A stretch of DNA of 64,000 bases from Sphaerotilus uruguayifluvii (GCF_013294065.1 NZ_JABSNM010000014.1:57017-121016), one strand, 5' to 3'; positions 54,383 to 64,000 are shown, counted from the first letter of the stretch. Notes: a model not told the origin generated them from the sequence alone. Numbers and translations: made by a program.

Positions 54383-55348
54383 TCAGCGCCACAGCCCGCT
54401 CGGACGCCAGCGCGGCGGGCGCGGCGTCAACGCGGATTCCGGCAAGAAATGGGGCGCGTGGAGTGGCAACGCTGATGCTGGCCCAGGCGCCAACGTCAGT
54501 AGGCGTGAGATACGATCTTGCGTTGCCGGATGGGTGCGCAACCAGGAAGGCTCGGGATTGCCCCATCCCGGCCACAACCAGGCGCGCCAGGAGCGGCTGA
54601 CCCGCTCGATTTTCGCCAGCGCGGACGCAAGCCCCTGCGGGTCGCCAGTCAGTTCCGCAGCGAGGCGGTCAGCGTCGAACTCACGCACGCGAGACAAGCC
54701 GAGCTGTGCGAGCAGGGCCAGTTGGGGCGAGGCGGCCAGCAGAAGCAGTCCAGGCCAATTGACCGCCACCGCGCCGGCCAGCAGTGCGGGCAAGCTGAAC
54801 ACAATAGTGATCTATCCGACCATCGCCAGCAGGCTCGTGAGGCGACTGACGGAATCCGCCGGCCCCATGACACGCAGATCCTCATTGGCGATGTGCGCGA
54901 CCTCGTGCGCGAGCACACCCGCCAGTTCGCGCGAACTCAGGTTGCGCAGCAGGCCATCGGTGAGGGCGATCGATGCCTCCTGCTTCGATCCGGTGGCGAA
55001 GGCGTTGACGACGGCACTGGGCACATAGTGCGGCACCGGCGTGGCGGGCAAACCGGCACGGGCGGGCAGCTCGTGCAACAGGGCCCAAATTTCCGGGGCT
55101 TCGTGCGGGTGCAGCGCCCGGGCGCGGTATAGGCGCAAGGTCAAGGCGGATGCGGCTGCCGGTTCCAGCAGCAGCGTGCCTGCAACGGCAAACAGCGCGA
55201 GCCACAGGTCGCGTTCCCCGAACAGCAGGCTTCCTGCGGCGGCTGCGATCCCGACCAGGGTCAGGACCAACAGCCCGGTCTGCAGGCGGTTGAGCCAGCG
55301 GTGTTGCAACAACGCCGCGCGCGGGTCACTGGGATGATGACGGGGCAT
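54383..55348 (-). pseudogene. htpX: HtpX-like zinc protease interrupted by an in-frame amber codon
   Basis: An M48-family integral-membrane metalloprotease. From ATG 55348 the N-terminal 178 residues include two helices and the HEVAH zinc motif (residues 148-152). Then TAG at 54814-54812 stops it. The same frame continues with ITIVFSLPALLAG and FDADRLAAELTGD, which holds the third zinc ligand, to 54383. One change CAG to TAG explains it. Unless the stop is suppressed, the product lacks the third ligand and is inactive. The rest of the operon is intact. Confidence 0.82.
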
Positions 55349-55823
55349 GCTCAGATGTCTCGGCAGCGCGGTCGTCGCGCTCGCGCAGCAGCCAGTAAGT
55401 GGCACCAAGCGCCAGCGTGGCGCCTGCAAGCGCGGCGATCTTCCCAGGGCTCGCCTCGGGGTCGAGGACCACGAACTTGCGCGCCAGCGCGATCAGGCCG
55501 ATGAGGATCACGGTCTTGACCTGGATGATGCTGTCCCGACGCAGCGCCACGCGCACGATGGAATGCTTGAACTCCATCGCGATCAAGAGCGTCATGATCA
55601 TGCCGAACACACTCTGGAATACCTTGTGATCCAGGGGATTGAAGGCATCGAGAAGCAGCAGCGTGAAGACGATGGAGATGAGCTGGAACAGCGACACCAC
55701 GATGATGACGGCAATCACCGCCGACAGCACGAGCGCGACGACCTGCTCGAAGCGCTCGTAAAAACTCATGATGGCCCACTGGTCACGCAAGACCTGAAAT
55801 GGGTTAAGGCGTGTTGATTTCAT
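55326..55823 (-). CDS. psiE: PsiE-family membrane protein
   Basis: A 165-residue protein of the PsiE (phosphate-starvation-inducible E) family, a standard tLST member. Four hydrophobic segments: FEQVVALVLSAVIAVIIVVS, FTLLLLDAF..., VFGMIMTLLIAMEF and ILIGLIALARKFVVLD. The MEFKHSIVRVALRRDSIIQVKTVI stretch is the family signature. Function in heat resistance is not known. ATG 55823 overlaps the preceding lipoprotein stop (ATGA); its 3' end overlaps htpX by 23 bases. Confidence 0.88.
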   Translation of the reverse strand: MKSTRLNPFQVLRDQWAIMSFYERFEQVVALVLSAVIAVIIVVSLFQLISIVFTLLLLDAFNPLDHKVFQSVFGMIMTLLIAMEFKHSIVRVALRRDSIIQVKTVILIGLIALARKFVVLDPEASPGKIAALAGATLALGATYWLLRERDDRAAETSEHAPSSSQ

Positions 55824-56062
55824 GAAGATGGACTCCCTGCGAAATTGCCGCTGTCGGGACGATGGCGCATTGCACTGATGCTTCGTTCGACTATCTCGGC
55901 CGGCATGTCCAGCGCCGACATTGCCTGGTCCGTCAGCCCAAGGGCTGCGGCAAAGGACTGCTGATAACCCAGCAAGTTGGGCACTCCGAACGCAGCCGGC
56001 ATCACGGCCGCCACACTGCACCCCGCTAGCAATATCAGCGTGACGCTCAGCAGGCCCAGCAT
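55820..56062 (-). CDS. small lipoprotein-like protein of the stress-tolerance locus
   Basis: An 80-residue protein with a lipoprotein signal (LLSVTLILLAGCSVA; Cys at about 15), followed by a small helical region (LGLTDQAMSALDMPAEIVERSISAM). Homologues of unknown function are found in tLST loci between the thioredoxin and psiE genes. It starts 3 bases after the thioredoxin stop and overlaps psiE by 4, so it is clearly part of the operon. Confidence 0.65.
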   Translation of the reverse strand: MLGLLSVTLILLAGCSVAAVMPAAFGVPNLLGYQQSFAAALGLTDQAMSALDMPAEIVERSISAMRHRPDSGNFAGSPSS

Positions 56063-56065
56063 CGA

Positions 56066-56506
56066 TCAGCGCCCAACCTGCGCCGTCGCCCAGCGCACGA
56101 TGTCCTGCGCGCCCATGGCGCCCGCCTGACGCCCAATCTCCCGCCCACCTTGGAACAGGGCCAGCGTCGGAATGCTGCGGATACCGAACTGCGCGGCCAG
56201 GTGGGGCTCAGCCTCGGTGTTCACCTTCGCCAGCCTGATACTGGGTTCGAGCTGGCGCGCCGCTTGCTGAAACTGCGGTGCCATCATCTTGCAAGGCCCG
56301 CACCACGGCGCCCAGAAATCGACAAGCAAAGGAAGATCGCTGCGCTCCACGTGGCGCCCGAATGTCGCCGTGGTCAACTCGATGGGCTCGCCCGTGAACA
56401 AGGGCTGCTGGCAGCGGCCACAGTTAGGTTGATCCGCGAGCTTGGCGGCCGGCACACGGTTGATGGACTGGCAATGCGGGCAGACGATGTGAAGGTGTTC
56501 GCTCAT
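56066..56506 (-). CDS. trx: thioredoxin-2 type protein of the stress-tolerance locus
   Basis: A 146-residue thioredoxin like TrxC (Trx2). An N-terminal zinc finger has CPHC (residues 9-12) and CGRC (29-32), and the thioredoxin domain has the active site WCGPC (about 68-72) and cis-Pro in RSIPTLALF. Cytoplasmic thiol repair under heat and oxidative stress is the likely role. ATG 56506 overlaps the ftsH stop by 4 bases, so it is co-translated with ftsH. Confidence 0.9.
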   Translation of the reverse strand: MSEHLHIVCPHCQSINRVPAAKLADQPNCGRCQQPLFTGEPIELTTATFGRHVERSDLPLLVDFWAPWCGPCKMMAPQFQQAARQLEPSIRLAKVNTEAEPHLAAQFGIRSIPTLALFQGGREIGRQAGAMGAQDIVRWATAQVGR

Positions 56507-58383
56507 GGTGTGGCCCCTTGGGATGTAGAGAGTGAGGTTTCGGACTGGGGGGGCGCCGACTCGCGGGATTCGGACTTCAGCCCCTGGGTCAGCTGACGGA
56601 TGTCGTTTTCGTCCAGGGTTTCCCGCGCCAGCAGTTCGCGCGCGCAGCGCTCCAGCACCGCGCGGTTGGTGTCGAGGATCCGGTAGGCGCGCTCGAACAC
56701 GCCCATCACGATGTCGCGGATGGCCTGATCGATGCGCGCCTGGGTCGATTCGGCCACCCGGCAGCCGCCGTGGGCCAGTTCCGGTGTATCGAGAAAGCGT
56801 GGCCGCTGCGCCTCGAAGGCGATGTAGCCCAGTCCTTCGTCCATGCCAAAGCGGGTGATCATGTCGCGGGCAATGTCGGTGGCCCGTGTGAGGTCATCGG
56901 CAGCCCCGGTGGACAGCTCGCCGAACACGAGCTTCTCGGCCGCACGACCGCCCAGCAGCACGGCGATCTTGTGTTCCAGATCGGCGCGCGTCATCAGGAA
57001 GCGGTCTTCGGTGGGGCGTTGCAGCGTGTAGCCCAGCGCGCCGATGCCGCGCGGGATGATCGAGATCTTGTGCACGGGGTCGGTGCCGGGCAGCGCCAGC
57101 GCCACCAGCGCATGGCCCATCTCGTGATAGGCCACGGTTTCCCGCTCCTTGGGATTGAGCACTCGGTTCTTCTTCTCCAGGCCCGCCACGATGCGCTCGA
57201 TGGCGGCGGTGAAATCCTGCAACTCCACGGCGGACGCTTTGCGCCGGGTCGCGGCCAGCGCGGCCTCGTTGACCAGGTTCGCGAGGTCTGCACCCGAAAA
57301 GCCGGTCGTCAACGCCGCGACTTGTTCGAGATCGACATCACTGGCCAGGGTAACCTTCTTGACGTGCACCTTCAGGATATCGAGACGGCCTTTCTTATCG
57401 GGACGGTCCACCAGCACCTGGCGGTCGAAGCGACCGGCGCGCAAAAGCGCCTGATCGAGAATTTCAGGCCGGTTGGTGGCGGCGAGAATGATGAGCCCCA
57501 CTGAACTGTCGAAACCATCCATCTCGGTCAGGAGCTGGTTGAGAGTTTGCTCGCGCTCGTCGTGGCCGCCGATGGGGCCTCCTACGCCGCGCGCACGGCC
57601 CAGCGCGTCGAGTTCGTCGATGAAGATGATGGCCGGCGCCTGCGCGCGGGCCTGCTCGAACAGGTCGCGCACGCGCGCCGCCCCCACGCCGACGAACATC
57701 TCGACGAACTCCGAGCCGGAGATGGAAAAGAATGGCACCCCAGCTTCGCCCGCGACGGCTTTGGCGAGCAGTGTCTTGCCGGTGCCGGGCGGCCCCACCA
57801 GCAGCACACCTTTCGGGATGCGCGCCCCGAGACGACCGTAGTCCTGCGGGTGCTTCAGGAAGTCGACGATCTCGACCAGTTCGGCCTTGGCTTCATCGAC
57901 GCCCGCGACATCGGCGAAGGTGACGCCCGTGTTCTTCTCCATGAACACCTTGGCGCGACTCTTGCCGATGCTCATGAAACCACCGATGCCCTGCTTCTCG
58001 GCGAAGCGGCGGAACAGGAAGAACCAGACGCCGAAGAAAGCCACGGCCGGCAGAATCCAGGAGAGCACATCCCGCAGCCAGGTGCTTTCCACCACTCGCG
58101 CGTAGGACACATCGTATTTCGACAGCTGCTCGGCCAGGTCGGGTTCGACGCGGGTGGCCACGATGGTGGTCTTGCCCCGGCTGTCCGGCGACTTCAGGCG
58201 CCCGGTGACCGTGCGGTCCGACACCAGCACTTCGGCGACGCGCCCCTCGGCCAGCGCCTTCTCGAATTCGCTGTAGGGCACGGGCTCGACGGTCTTGGCC
58301 GCCTGCCAGTAGTTCTGCAGCGTCAGCAGCAACAGGCCGGCGACGATCCAGTAGCCAATGTTCCATTGATCTTTCTTTTCCAT
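56503..58383 (-). CDS. ftsH: FtsH-family ATP-dependent membrane protease (second copy, island type)
   Basis: A 626-residue AAA+ zinc metalloprotease. Two N-terminal transmembrane helices (about residues 10-26 and 102-120) flank a small periplasmic domain. Walker A is GPPGTGKT (about 203-210), Walker [12 protein letters not shown], the arginine-finger region [18 protein letters not shown], and the zinc site HEMGH (about 419-423) with the third ligand in [11 protein letters not shown]. It degrades misfolded membrane proteins; the island-borne FtsH2 of P. aeruginosa clone C plays that role. ATG 58383 gives the standard MEKKDQWN start. Confidence 0.93.
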   Translation of the reverse strand: MEKKDQWNIGYWIVAGLLLLTLQNYWQAAKTVEPVPYSEFEKALAEGRVAEVLVSDRTVTGRLKSPDSRGKTTIVATRVEPDLAEQLSKYDVSYARVVESTWLRDVLSWILPAVAFFGVWFFLFRRFAEKQGIGGFMSIGKSRAKVFMEKNTGVTFADVAGVDEAKAELVEIVDFLKHPQDYGRLGARIPKGVLLVGPPGTGKTLLAKAVAGEAGVPFFSISGSEFVEMFVGVGAARVRDLFEQARAQAPAIIFIDELDALGRARGVGGPIGGHDEREQTLNQLLTEMDGFDSSVGLIILAATNRPEILDQALLRAGRFDRQVLVDRPDKKGRLDILKVHVKKVTLASDVDLEQVAALTTGFSGADLANLVNEAALAATRRKASAVELQDFTAAIERIVAGLEKKNRVLNPKERETVAYHEMGHALVALALPGTDPVHKISIIPRGIGALGYTLQRPTEDRFLMTRADLEHKIAVLLGGRAAEKLVFGELSTGAADDLTRATDIARDMITRFGMDEGLGYIAFEAQRPRFLDTPELAHGGCRVAESTQARIDQAIRDIVMGVFERAYRILDTNRAVLERCARELLARETLDENDIRQLTQGLKSESRESAPPQSETSLSTSQGATP

Positions 58384-58410
58384 GGGCAATGTTCCTCGCA
58401 AGTCGTGTCG

Positions 58411-59862
58411 CTAGAGAATGGGGGTGAACAGACGGGCCACCCCGTCGCGCAAGCGGATGGCCAGCGGGCGGGCGCGCAACGCCTTCGCCGATATCTCGCC
58501 CGACGCATCACGAGCGGCATCAAAAAGGGATTCCAGCCGCGTAGACAGCGCGGTGTCGTACACCTCCACATTGAACTCGAAGTTGAGGCGCAGGCTGCGC
58601 GCATCCCAATTGGCCGAACCCAGGCAGCACCACTGGCCGTCTATCAGCATCAGCTTGCTGTGGTCGAACGGGCCAGGCCGTTCGAAGATGCGTACACCGT
58701 GCTCCAGCACCTGCCAGTAGTGGGCGCGCGCGGCCCATTGCACCGTGGGATGGTCGCCGTTTGCGGGCGTCAGCACCTCGACGCGCACGCCGCGCAACGC
58801 GGCCGTGCTCAGCGCCGCGATCATCGGCTGATCGGGCACGAAGTAAGGTGTCCAGATGCGCACCGAGTGCTTCGCCGCGCTCAAAGCGCCCATGAAGGTC
58901 CAGCGCATCCTGTCCAGGGCCTCATCGGGACCGGCCTCGATGCCGCGCGCCCAAGAGGTTCCTTGCTCATCAGCCGTTGCGGGCGGTTCGCCCCAGAAAC
59001 CCTTGCTGAGCCGCTCGCCCGGGGTATCGCACCAATCATCGGTGAAGCACCGCATCAGATGCGCAACCACCGGCCCGCGCAGACGAAAGTGCAAATCGTG
59101 ACAGGCCTGCTCCGGCGCATCGGGCCGCCAATACGGGCTGAAGATGTTCATGCCGCCGGTGAAACCCGTCTCGCCATCGATCACCAGCAGCTTGCGGTGA
59201 TTGCGCAGATGCGCGGCATGCAGGCGCGCGGGAATCAACGTCGGGTTGAACGTCGCCGCCGGAACGCCGGCGCGTTGCAAGGCGCGGTAGGCGCTGCGGG
59301 GCCTCCAGCGGGCATAGACGTCGTCGATCAGCACCCGCACTTGCACGCCGCGCTCATGAGCCCGGCGCAGCGCATCGACGAACTGCGCCCCGATGCCTTG
59401 GCTGTCGAAGATGTACGAAGCCAGCGCGACGCTGTGCCGCGCCGACTCGATGGCAGCGAGCATGGCCGGGTACGCCTGCTCGCCATCGACGAGCGGCTCG
59501 ATGCGGTTGCCGCTGGTCAGCGACTGGCCGGTGGCACGTCCCACCAGGTGCGCCAGGCCGGCAAACGGCGCCGATACGGCCTGGGGCATCGTAGGCGCGA
59601 GGTCCTGCCGAACAGCAGGATCTGCCCCCGGAAACAGCCGCCGCGCCCGCCGCTGGTAACGGTTGATGCCGAACAGCCCATACAGCAGCGAACCGCCCAG
59701 CGGCAACAGCGCGATCAGCAGCACCCACAGCGTGGCCGATCGAGGGTCACGCTTGTAGATGACCGCGTGCCCCGCTGTGGGGATAGCGACCGCCAGCGAC
59801 ACGAGGGTGGCTGCCCATGTCAGCCCGTTGGGGTCGGACACGACAGCCTCCCCATGACTCAA
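58411..59862 (-). CDS. cardiolipin synthase-like phospholipase D family protein
   Basis: A 483-residue PLD-superfamily membrane protein. Two N-terminal helices (about 14-34 and 40-63) precede two HKD motifs: HLRNHRKLLVIDGETGFTGGMN (about 213-234) and FDHSKLMLIDGQWCCLGSANWD (about 393-414). This is the layout of bacterial cardiolipin synthases, which condense two phosphatidylglycerols. It may adjust membrane lipids under heat. Genes of this type are found in tLST/TLPQC loci of Pseudomonas and Betaproteobacteria. Its start overlaps the clpK stop (ATGA). Confidence 0.88.
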   Translation of the reverse strand: MSHGEAVVSDPNGLTWAATLVSLAVAIPTAGHAVIYKRDPRSATLWVLLIALLPLGGSLLYGLFGINRYQRRARRLFPGADPAVRQDLAPTMPQAVSAPFAGLAHLVGRATGQSLTSGNRIEPLVDGEQAYPAMLAAIESARHSVALASYIFDSQGIGAQFVDALRRAHERGVQVRVLIDDVYARWRPRSAYRALQRAGVPAATFNPTLIPARLHAAHLRNHRKLLVIDGETGFTGGMNIFSPYWRPDAPEQACHDLHFRLRGPVVAHLMRCFTDDWCDTPGERLSKGFWGEPPATADEQGTSWARGIEAGPDEALDRMRWTFMGALSAAKHSVRIWTPYFVPDQPMIAALSTAALRGVRVEVLTPANGDHPTVQWAARAHYWQVLEHGVRIFERPGPFDHSKLMLIDGQWCCLGSANWDARSLRLNFEFNVEVYDTALSTRLESLFDAARDASGEISAKALRARPLAIRLRDGVARLFTPIL

Positions 59863-62708
59863 GATTCGCCGCCCGCTGACTTCTTCTTGCGCGCAGGCTT
59901 GCTCGCGTCGCTCGGCGGCGTCTCGGCCACGTTCGCGGCATCGGGCTTCTCAGGCTCGGCCGGCTTCGCGGGTGGCTCCTGGCGCTCGAAGACCACCCGT
60001 TCGGCCTTGTCGTCCCAGCGGGCGCTGGCGTGATCGGCCTTGCCGATACCGCCACCCAGCATCTCGCGCGCCAGTGCCGTCTCCAGCTCGCTGCGGATCA
60101 GCCGCTTGAGCTCGCGCGCGCCGAACTCGGGCTTGTAGCCTTCCTCCGCGAAGTGATCGATCAAGGTCTGGTCGAAGGTCAACGTCACGCCCTGGCTGGC
60201 GGCGTTGCGGGCCACACGATCGAGCTGCAGGCCGACGATATGGCGGATCTCCTCCTTGCCCAGCGCATGGAAGACGATGATCTCGTCGATGCGGTTGAGG
60301 AACTCGGGGCGGAAGTGTCCGCGCAGCACGTCCATCACCTCGGACTTGGTCTTCTCGTATTCCTCGCCGGCGGCGCCACGGGCCTTCAGCCGACGCTGGA
60401 TGATGTCCGAGCCCAAGTTCGAGGTGGCGATGATGATGGTATTGGTGAAATCCACCACCCGGCCCTTGCCGTCGGTGAGCCGCCCGTCGTCGAACACCTG
60501 CAGCAGGATGTTGTAGACGTCGGGGTGCGCCTTCTCGATCTCATCGAGCAACAACACGCTGTAGGGTTTGCGACGCACCTTCTCGGTGAGCTGGCCGCCC
60601 TCGTCATAGCCCACATAACCCGGAGGCGCGCCCACCAGGCGTGCCACGGTATGGCGTTCCCCGTACTCGGACATGTCGATGCGCAGCAGCGCACCTTCAT
60701 CGCCATAGATGGACTCGGCCAGCGCCTTGGCGAGCTCGGTCTTGCCCACGCCGGTCGGCCCGAGGAACAGAAAAGTCGCCACCGGCTTGCCGCCTTCGCG
60801 CAGGCCCGCGCGCGACAACCGCACGGCATCGGCCACCGCGCGCACCGCTTCGTCCTGGCCCACCAGGCGCTCGTGCAGCCGCTGCTCCAGATGCAGCAGC
60901 TTCTCGCGTTCTTCCACCGTCAGCTCGTTGACCGGAATGCCGGTCAGGCGCGAGACGATCTGCGCGACATGCTCGGCCTTGACTTCGGCGCTGCCCGAGG
61001 CGCGCTCGCGTTCCCATTCCTCGACAAGCTTCTTGAGTTCGGCCTCTTTGGCCTCGATGTGCTTGCCCAGCTCGGCGGCCTTGTCGTACTGCTTGCGCGA
61101 GGCCACATAGTCCTGCTCACGCCGCAGCTGGTGCAGTTCGGACTCCAGCTCTTGCACCGCCACCGGGCGGGCCGTGGCCGACAGCTTCACGCGTGCGGCC
61201 GCCTGGTCGAGCAGGTCGATGGCCTTGTCAGGCAAAAAGCGCGCGGTGATGTAGCGGTCCGACAACTCGGCGGCGGCGATGATCGCATCCTCGGTGATGC
61301 TGACCTTGTGGTGTGCCTCGAAGGTGTCGCGCAGGCCGCGCAGGATCATCATGGTCTGCGCTACCGTCGGCTCGGGCACCATCACCGGCTGGAAGCGACG
61401 CTCCAGCGCGGCGTCCTTCTCGATGTACTTCTGGTACTCGTTGAGCGTGGTGGCGCCGATCAGGTTCAGTTCGCCGCGCGCCATCATCGGCTTGAACACG
61501 TTGGCCACGTCCAGCCCGCCTTCGCCGCCACCCTGGCCTGCACCGACGATGGTGTGCACCTCGTCGATGAAGAGAATCAGCTCGCCCTGGTGCTCGGTCA
61601 CTTCCTTGAGCACCTTCTGCACGCGCTCCTCGAACTCGCCCCGGTACTTGGCGCCAGCCACCATGGCATTGATGTTGAGTTCCACCAGGCGCTTGTCGCG
61701 CAGCGTCTCAGGCACTTCGCCGGCCACCATGCGCTGCGCCAACCCTTCGACGATGGCGGTCTTGCCGACGCCGGGCTCGCCGATCAGCACCGGGTTGTTC
61801 TTCTTGCGCCGGGCCAGCACTTCGATGGTCGTCTCGATCTCCTGCGCGCGGCCGATGACCGGATCGAGCTTGCCCTCGCGCGCCATCTTGGTGAGGTCGC
61901 GCGAATACTTGTCGAGTTCCGGCGTGTTGGTCGGCGTCTCGGCGCGGCCATCCTCGGCCCCTTTGCCGACCACCTTGCTTACCTGCTGGCGCAGCGCTTG
62001 CGGCGTGAGGCCGTAACGGCGCAGCAGGTTGGCCGCCAAACCTTCGCCTTCCTCGGCGAGCCCGATCAGGAAATGCTCCGGCCCGACATAAGAGTGGCCG
62101 AGTTCGTTGGAGGCCACGAAAGCACGGCTGAGCGCGTCCTTGACCCGGGGCGACACGCCGATCTCGCCCTCGAACGGCTTATCGCCGCGCTTGGCTTCGG
62201 ATTCGATCTGGCGCTTGAGGTCATCGACCTTGATCTTGAACTGCCCCAGGATGGTCTTGACCACGTCGCTGTCGGATAGCGCCAGCAGCAGGTGTTCGGT
62301 ATCGACTTCGGCGCGCCCGAACTCTGCAGCGTGTCGGGCGGCCTCCTGCAATAGGGCCTCGGACTGTTCGCTGATACGGCTGGCGAGCCCACTGCCGCGA
62401 CGGCGCGCGGTGCCCGTACCGGCCGGGGCGGGTTCGCCGAACGAGGCATCGACGACCTCGTCGGTATCGGCCGCCATGGACGGTGCGTCGTCACCGATGC
62501 GGAAGAAGTCGCTGCCAAGGAAGTCTTCGAACAGCCCGCTGCGCGAGCCGAACAAGGCTTCCAGCGGTGAGACGGTGCGCTTTTGCTGGCGCACCAGTTG
62601 GCGATAGTGATCGTCACACAACAGCATGGTGCTGTGGCGACCATTGAGATTGGCTTCCACCCGCACCGTGGCGGGCTGGCCGCAGACTTGGCATTGTTTT
62701 CTGGCCAT
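59859..62708 (-). CDS. clpK: ClpK / ClpG_GI disaggregase of the stress-tolerance locus
   Basis: A 949-residue Hsp100 disaggregase and the main determinant of tLST heat tolerance. It has an extra N-terminal zinc-binding segment (CQVCG at residues 6-10 with CDDHY near 32), a spacer and a Clp-N repeat domain (about 100-250). Nucleotide-binding domain 1 has GEPGVGKT and [11 protein letters not shown], a middle coiled-coil follows, and domain 2 has GPTGVGKT and [11 protein letters not shown]. The N-terminal extension separates ClpK/ClpG from ClpB and ClpC. It acts without DnaK in known relatives. ACAGGAGCATC precedes ATG 62708. Confidence 0.94.
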   Translation of the reverse strand: MARKQCQVCGQPATVRVEANLNGRHSTMLLCDDHYRQLVRQQKRTVSPLEALFGSRSGLFEDFLGSDFFRIGDDAPSMAADTDEVVDASFGEPAPAGTGTARRRGSGLASRISEQSEALLQEAARHAAEFGRAEVDTEHLLLALSDSDVVKTILGQFKIKVDDLKRQIESEAKRGDKPFEGEIGVSPRVKDALSRAFVASNELGHSYVGPEHFLIGLAEEGEGLAANLLRRYGLTPQALRQQVSKVVGKGAEDGRAETPTNTPELDKYSRDLTKMAREGKLDPVIGRAQEIETTIEVLARRKKNNPVLIGEPGVGKTAIVEGLAQRMVAGEVPETLRDKRLVELNINAMVAGAKYRGEFEERVQKVLKEVTEHQGELILFIDEVHTIVGAGQGGGEGGLDVANVFKPMMARGELNLIGATTLNEYQKYIEKDAALERRFQPVMVPEPTVAQTMMILRGLRDTFEAHHKVSITEDAIIAAAELSDRYITARFLPDKAIDLLDQAAARVKLSATARPVAVQELESELHQLRREQDYVASRKQYDKAAELGKHIEAKEAELKKLVEEWERERASGSAEVKAEHVAQIVSRLTGIPVNELTVEEREKLLHLEQRLHERLVGQDEAVRAVADAVRLSRAGLREGGKPVATFLFLGPTGVGKTELAKALAESIYGDEGALLRIDMSEYGERHTVARLVGAPPGYVGYDEGGQLTEKVRRKPYSVLLLDEIEKAHPDVYNILLQVFDDGRLTDGKGRVVDFTNTIIIATSNLGSDIIQRRLKARGAAGEEYEKTKSEVMDVLRGHFRPEFLNRIDEIIVFHALGKEEIRHIVGLQLDRVARNAASQGVTLTFDQTLIDHFAEEGYKPEFGARELKRLIRSELETALAREMLGGGIGKADHASARWDDKAERVVFERQEPPAKPAEPEKPDAANVAETPPSDASKPARKKKSAGGES

Positions 62709-62801
62709 GCTGATGCTCCTGTAAAGATTGATCTGACGAGGCACCGCCGATCGCGGTGCCTCATCTCTTTGTGGTTTTTGAGAAAAACGCGCTGCCCCGC
62801 G

Positions 62802-63371
62802 TCAGCCGTTGATCGGGATCGAGCGCCCCTGCTTGGGCGTACTGGCCTCGCGCTTTTCCATCGTGATCGTGAGCACGCCGTTCTTGAAAGCGGCCTTGAT
62901 CGTGTCCTGGTTGGCATCGGCCGGCAGGTTCAGAGCGCGCTGAAAGCTGCCGTAGGAGCGCTCCACCCGGTGGAAACCGCCGTCTTTCGTTTCCTGCTCC
63001 TGACGCTTTTCACCGCGCACCAGCAGCACGTCGTTGTCGAGCGTGATCTGGATGTCTTTTTCCTCGATGCCGGGTACTTCCAGGGCGATCTTGTACTGCT
63101 TGTCGGTCTCCTGGATGTCCAGCGCCGGCTTCAGCATGCCCGGCCAGTCCGACGGCCAGCGTGGCATGGCCAGCGTCGGGAAACCGAAGCCTCGAAACGC
63201 GTCGTCGAACAGGCGGTCGATCTCGCGATGCAATTGCAGGATGGGACTGACGGGCCCACCCGCCACCGGCAGGTCATTGCGCTGCACCGGCAGCGAGGCA
63301 GTGCTCTGTTGTTCTTCCTGCTCCTTTTTGAACCAGTTCCAGGGAGCCAATTTCTTGAAATCAATGTCCAT
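62802..63371 (-). CDS. hsp20: small heat-shock protein Hsp20 of the stress-tolerance locus
   Basis: A 189-residue alpha-crystallin-type holdase. The N-terminal arm is hydrophobic (KLAPWNWFKKEQEEQQ). The alpha-crystallin domain (about residues 72-165) begins KPALDIQETDKQYKIALEVPG and ends near NGVLTITMEKRE. The C-terminal extension has the conserved I-x-I motif (SIPING). It binds unfolding proteins and passes them to ClpK. A GGAGG ribosome site lies just before ATG 63371. The HTH gene ends 32 bases upstream. Confidence 0.92.
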   Translation of the reverse strand: MDIDFKKLAPWNWFKKEQEEQQSTASLPVQRNDLPVAGGPVSPILQLHREIDRLFDDAFRGFGFPTLAMPRWPSDWPGMLKPALDIQETDKQYKIALEVPGIEEKDIQITLDNDVLLVRGEKRQEQETKDGGFHRVERSYGSFQRALNLPADANQDTIKAAFKNGVLTITMEKREASTPKQGRSIPING

Positions 63372-63403
63372 GTCATACCTCCAGAAATCAATTGAAGACT
63401 CAC

Positions 63404-63685
63404 TCAATCCGCTTGCCTGCGGCTATGGATAGCGCGCCCAGGCAACACGGGATGTTTCGCTGACTTCGGCTGCTCATCTGTGCGTATCAGCTCCTTCTTT
63501 CTGCCTGCTTGGATCTGATCATTGATCCATTGATCGATTTCACTTTGACGAAACCGCCACGTCCCGCCGACCTTGAAGGCCGGAATTTCCCCGTGCGCGG
63601 CGAGCCGGTAAAGCGTCCGCTTGCCGACCTTTAAGTAGGTAGCCAACTCGTCGAGTGTGAAGATCGCCTGCTGGCGCGCTGTCAT
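63404..63685 (-). CDS. excisionase/MerR-like HTH protein heading the stress-tolerance operon
   Basis: A 93-residue DNA-binding protein. Its winged HTH of the excisionase type reads FTLDELATYLKVGKRTLYRLA, then HGEIPAFKVGGTWRFRQSEIDQWI. Tail residues are basic. It matches the small dna gene that heads the tLST operon in Pseudomonas and relatives; it may act as an operon regulator or a former excision factor. ATG 63685 gives the family's usual MTARQQAIFTLDEL-type start. Confidence 0.85.
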   Translation of the reverse strand: MTARQQAIFTLDELATYLKVGKRTLYRLAAHGEIPAFKVGGTWRFRQSEIDQWINDQIQAGRKKELIRTDEQPKSAKHPVLPGRAIHSRRQAD

Positions 63686-63732
63686 ACCACCCCCACAAGT
63701 TCCGTCGTCACGCGGCCTCGCTCGAGGAAATT

Positions 63733-63778
63733 CTTGCAAGACTTTGCAAGATATTGCGCCTAACATGCCGAAAGTCAA
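63733..63778 (-). promoter_or_regulatory. candidate promoter with TTGCAAG direct repeats for the stress-tolerance operon
   Basis: On the minus strand TTGACT (63778-63773) and AATATC (63755-63750) are spaced by 17 bases, a weak sigma-70-like pair, upstream of the HTH gene. TTGCAAG occurs at 63734-63740 and 63744-63750 on the + strand, one helical turn apart, overlapping the -10 side, so a regulator could bind there. No good sigma-32 pattern is seen. The -35 box overlaps the transposase stop codon. Confidence 0.4.
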
Positions 63779-63999
63779 GAGTCAACATCCAGCGACCTGC
63801 TGGGCGATTGATGTGACTCAAATTTCCAGAGAGGGTGTGCTGGGGCAGTCCGATCCGGCGATAGGTAAAGGTTTGATCGGGAGCCTACAAGTGCTGGCGC
63901 ATAGGTGTCAAGACCCGGGAGATTCTTTGGCCGCTTCTTGAACAAGTCGGGTGACTTGGCCCGCCAGGACTTGAGGGCATCAAGAGGCGTGTGATGGTC
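63775..63999 (-). pseudogene. C-terminal end of a DDE transposase (IS481/IS3-like), continuing past window edge
   Basis: About 74 residues on the minus strand ending at TGA 63777-63775. The readable part, TPLDALKSWRAKSPDLFKKR, then NLPGLDTYAP, matches the C-terminal tail of integrase-core transposases (T-P-x-x-A-L/M-K-x-W, P-D/E-L-F, N-x-x-G-L-D). The gene enters from beyond the right edge, so whether it is complete cannot be seen. No terminal inverted repeat was identified between it and the operon. Confidence 0.55.
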
Positions 64000-64000
64000 C

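Noticed and set aside
57547..60033. Very long + strand open frame opposite ftsH and pld
   Set aside because: The minus strand encodes complete, motif-bearing FtsH and PLD proteins. The + frame gives Gln/His/Arg-rich sequence without domains, as expected opposite high-GC3 genes.
60030..62279. Long + strand open frame opposite clpK
   Set aside because: Its product is low-complexity His/Leu/Gln-rich and mirrors ClpK codons; ClpK has both Walker motifs and a normal start.
63657..63941. Possible small + strand gene at the right end
   Set aside because: It runs opposite the transposase tail and the HTH promoter, has no ribosome site and no recognisable motif.

Overview
The window is high-GC, gene-dense bacterial DNA. 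Its codon use, CzcCBA-type efflux operon and conjugation genes point to a betaproteobacterium (Burkholderiales-like), but no rRNA, tRNA or core housekeeping gene is present to fix the taxon. Almost everything fits one integrative conjugative element (ICE) or conjugative island carrying several cargo blocks. No attachment site and no canonical complete integrase lies inside the window.

Layout: (1) 1-10.1 kb, heavy-metal cargo on the + strand. It holds a transglutaminase-like gene, a czcI-like gene, czcC, a His-motif membrane protein, czcB, czcA, a His-rich periplasmic protein, a lipoprotein, an EamA transporter with a His-rich tail and ynfA. (2) 10.2-14.4 kb, a minus-strand block: DUF1173 protein, a degenerate tyrosine-recombinase-like protein, an AlpA-type HTH protein and a 256-aa hypothetical, with two long structured non-coding stretches. 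(3) 15.1-22.9 kb, maintenance and regulatory backbone: small hypotheticals, a GHKL ATPase, a zinc-finger/Toprim primase-like protein, a DUF932 protein, a FlhD-like/FlhC-like activator pair (the SetCD/AcaCD type of ICE master regulator) and an XRE repressor-like gene. (4) 23.1-52.8 kb, conjugation: MobH-type relaxase, TraD, a DUF4400 protein, a lytic transglycosylase, an OmpA-like protein and an F-type (MPF_F) mating apparatus in the order traA-like, L, E, K, B, dsbC, V, C, trbI, S26 peptidase, traW, traU, trbC, traN, traF, traH, with traG cut short after about 120 codons.

Three blocks interrupt or end the conjugation region. At 27.6-29.0 kb lie a gene of DUF6884-like appearance and the N-terminal part of a DGQHR/DndB-like gene. 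At 43.4-46.6 kb, antisense between trbC and traN, lies a two-gene short prokaryotic Argonaute plus SIR2-APAZ system (SPARSA), which in characterised relatives senses invading plasmid or phage nucleic acid and depletes NAD+. From 52.7 kb rightward the truncated traG is joined to a start-less GH24 lysozyme and then to a minus-strand heat-resistance operon.

That operon (63.7 to 53.2 kb) matches the transmissible locus of stress tolerance (tLST, also LHR or TLPQC): HTH gene, sHsp20, ClpK/ClpG_GI, a phospholipase-D-family protein, FtsH, thioredoxin, a small lipoprotein, PsiE, HtpX and a DegP/HtrA-like protease. Its htpX carries one in-frame amber codon. A transposase C-terminal fragment lies just upstream of the operon and may supply part of its promoter. 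The picture is an ICE that gathered metal resistance, anti-invader immunity and protein-quality-control cargo and probably lost autonomous transfer when traG was truncated.
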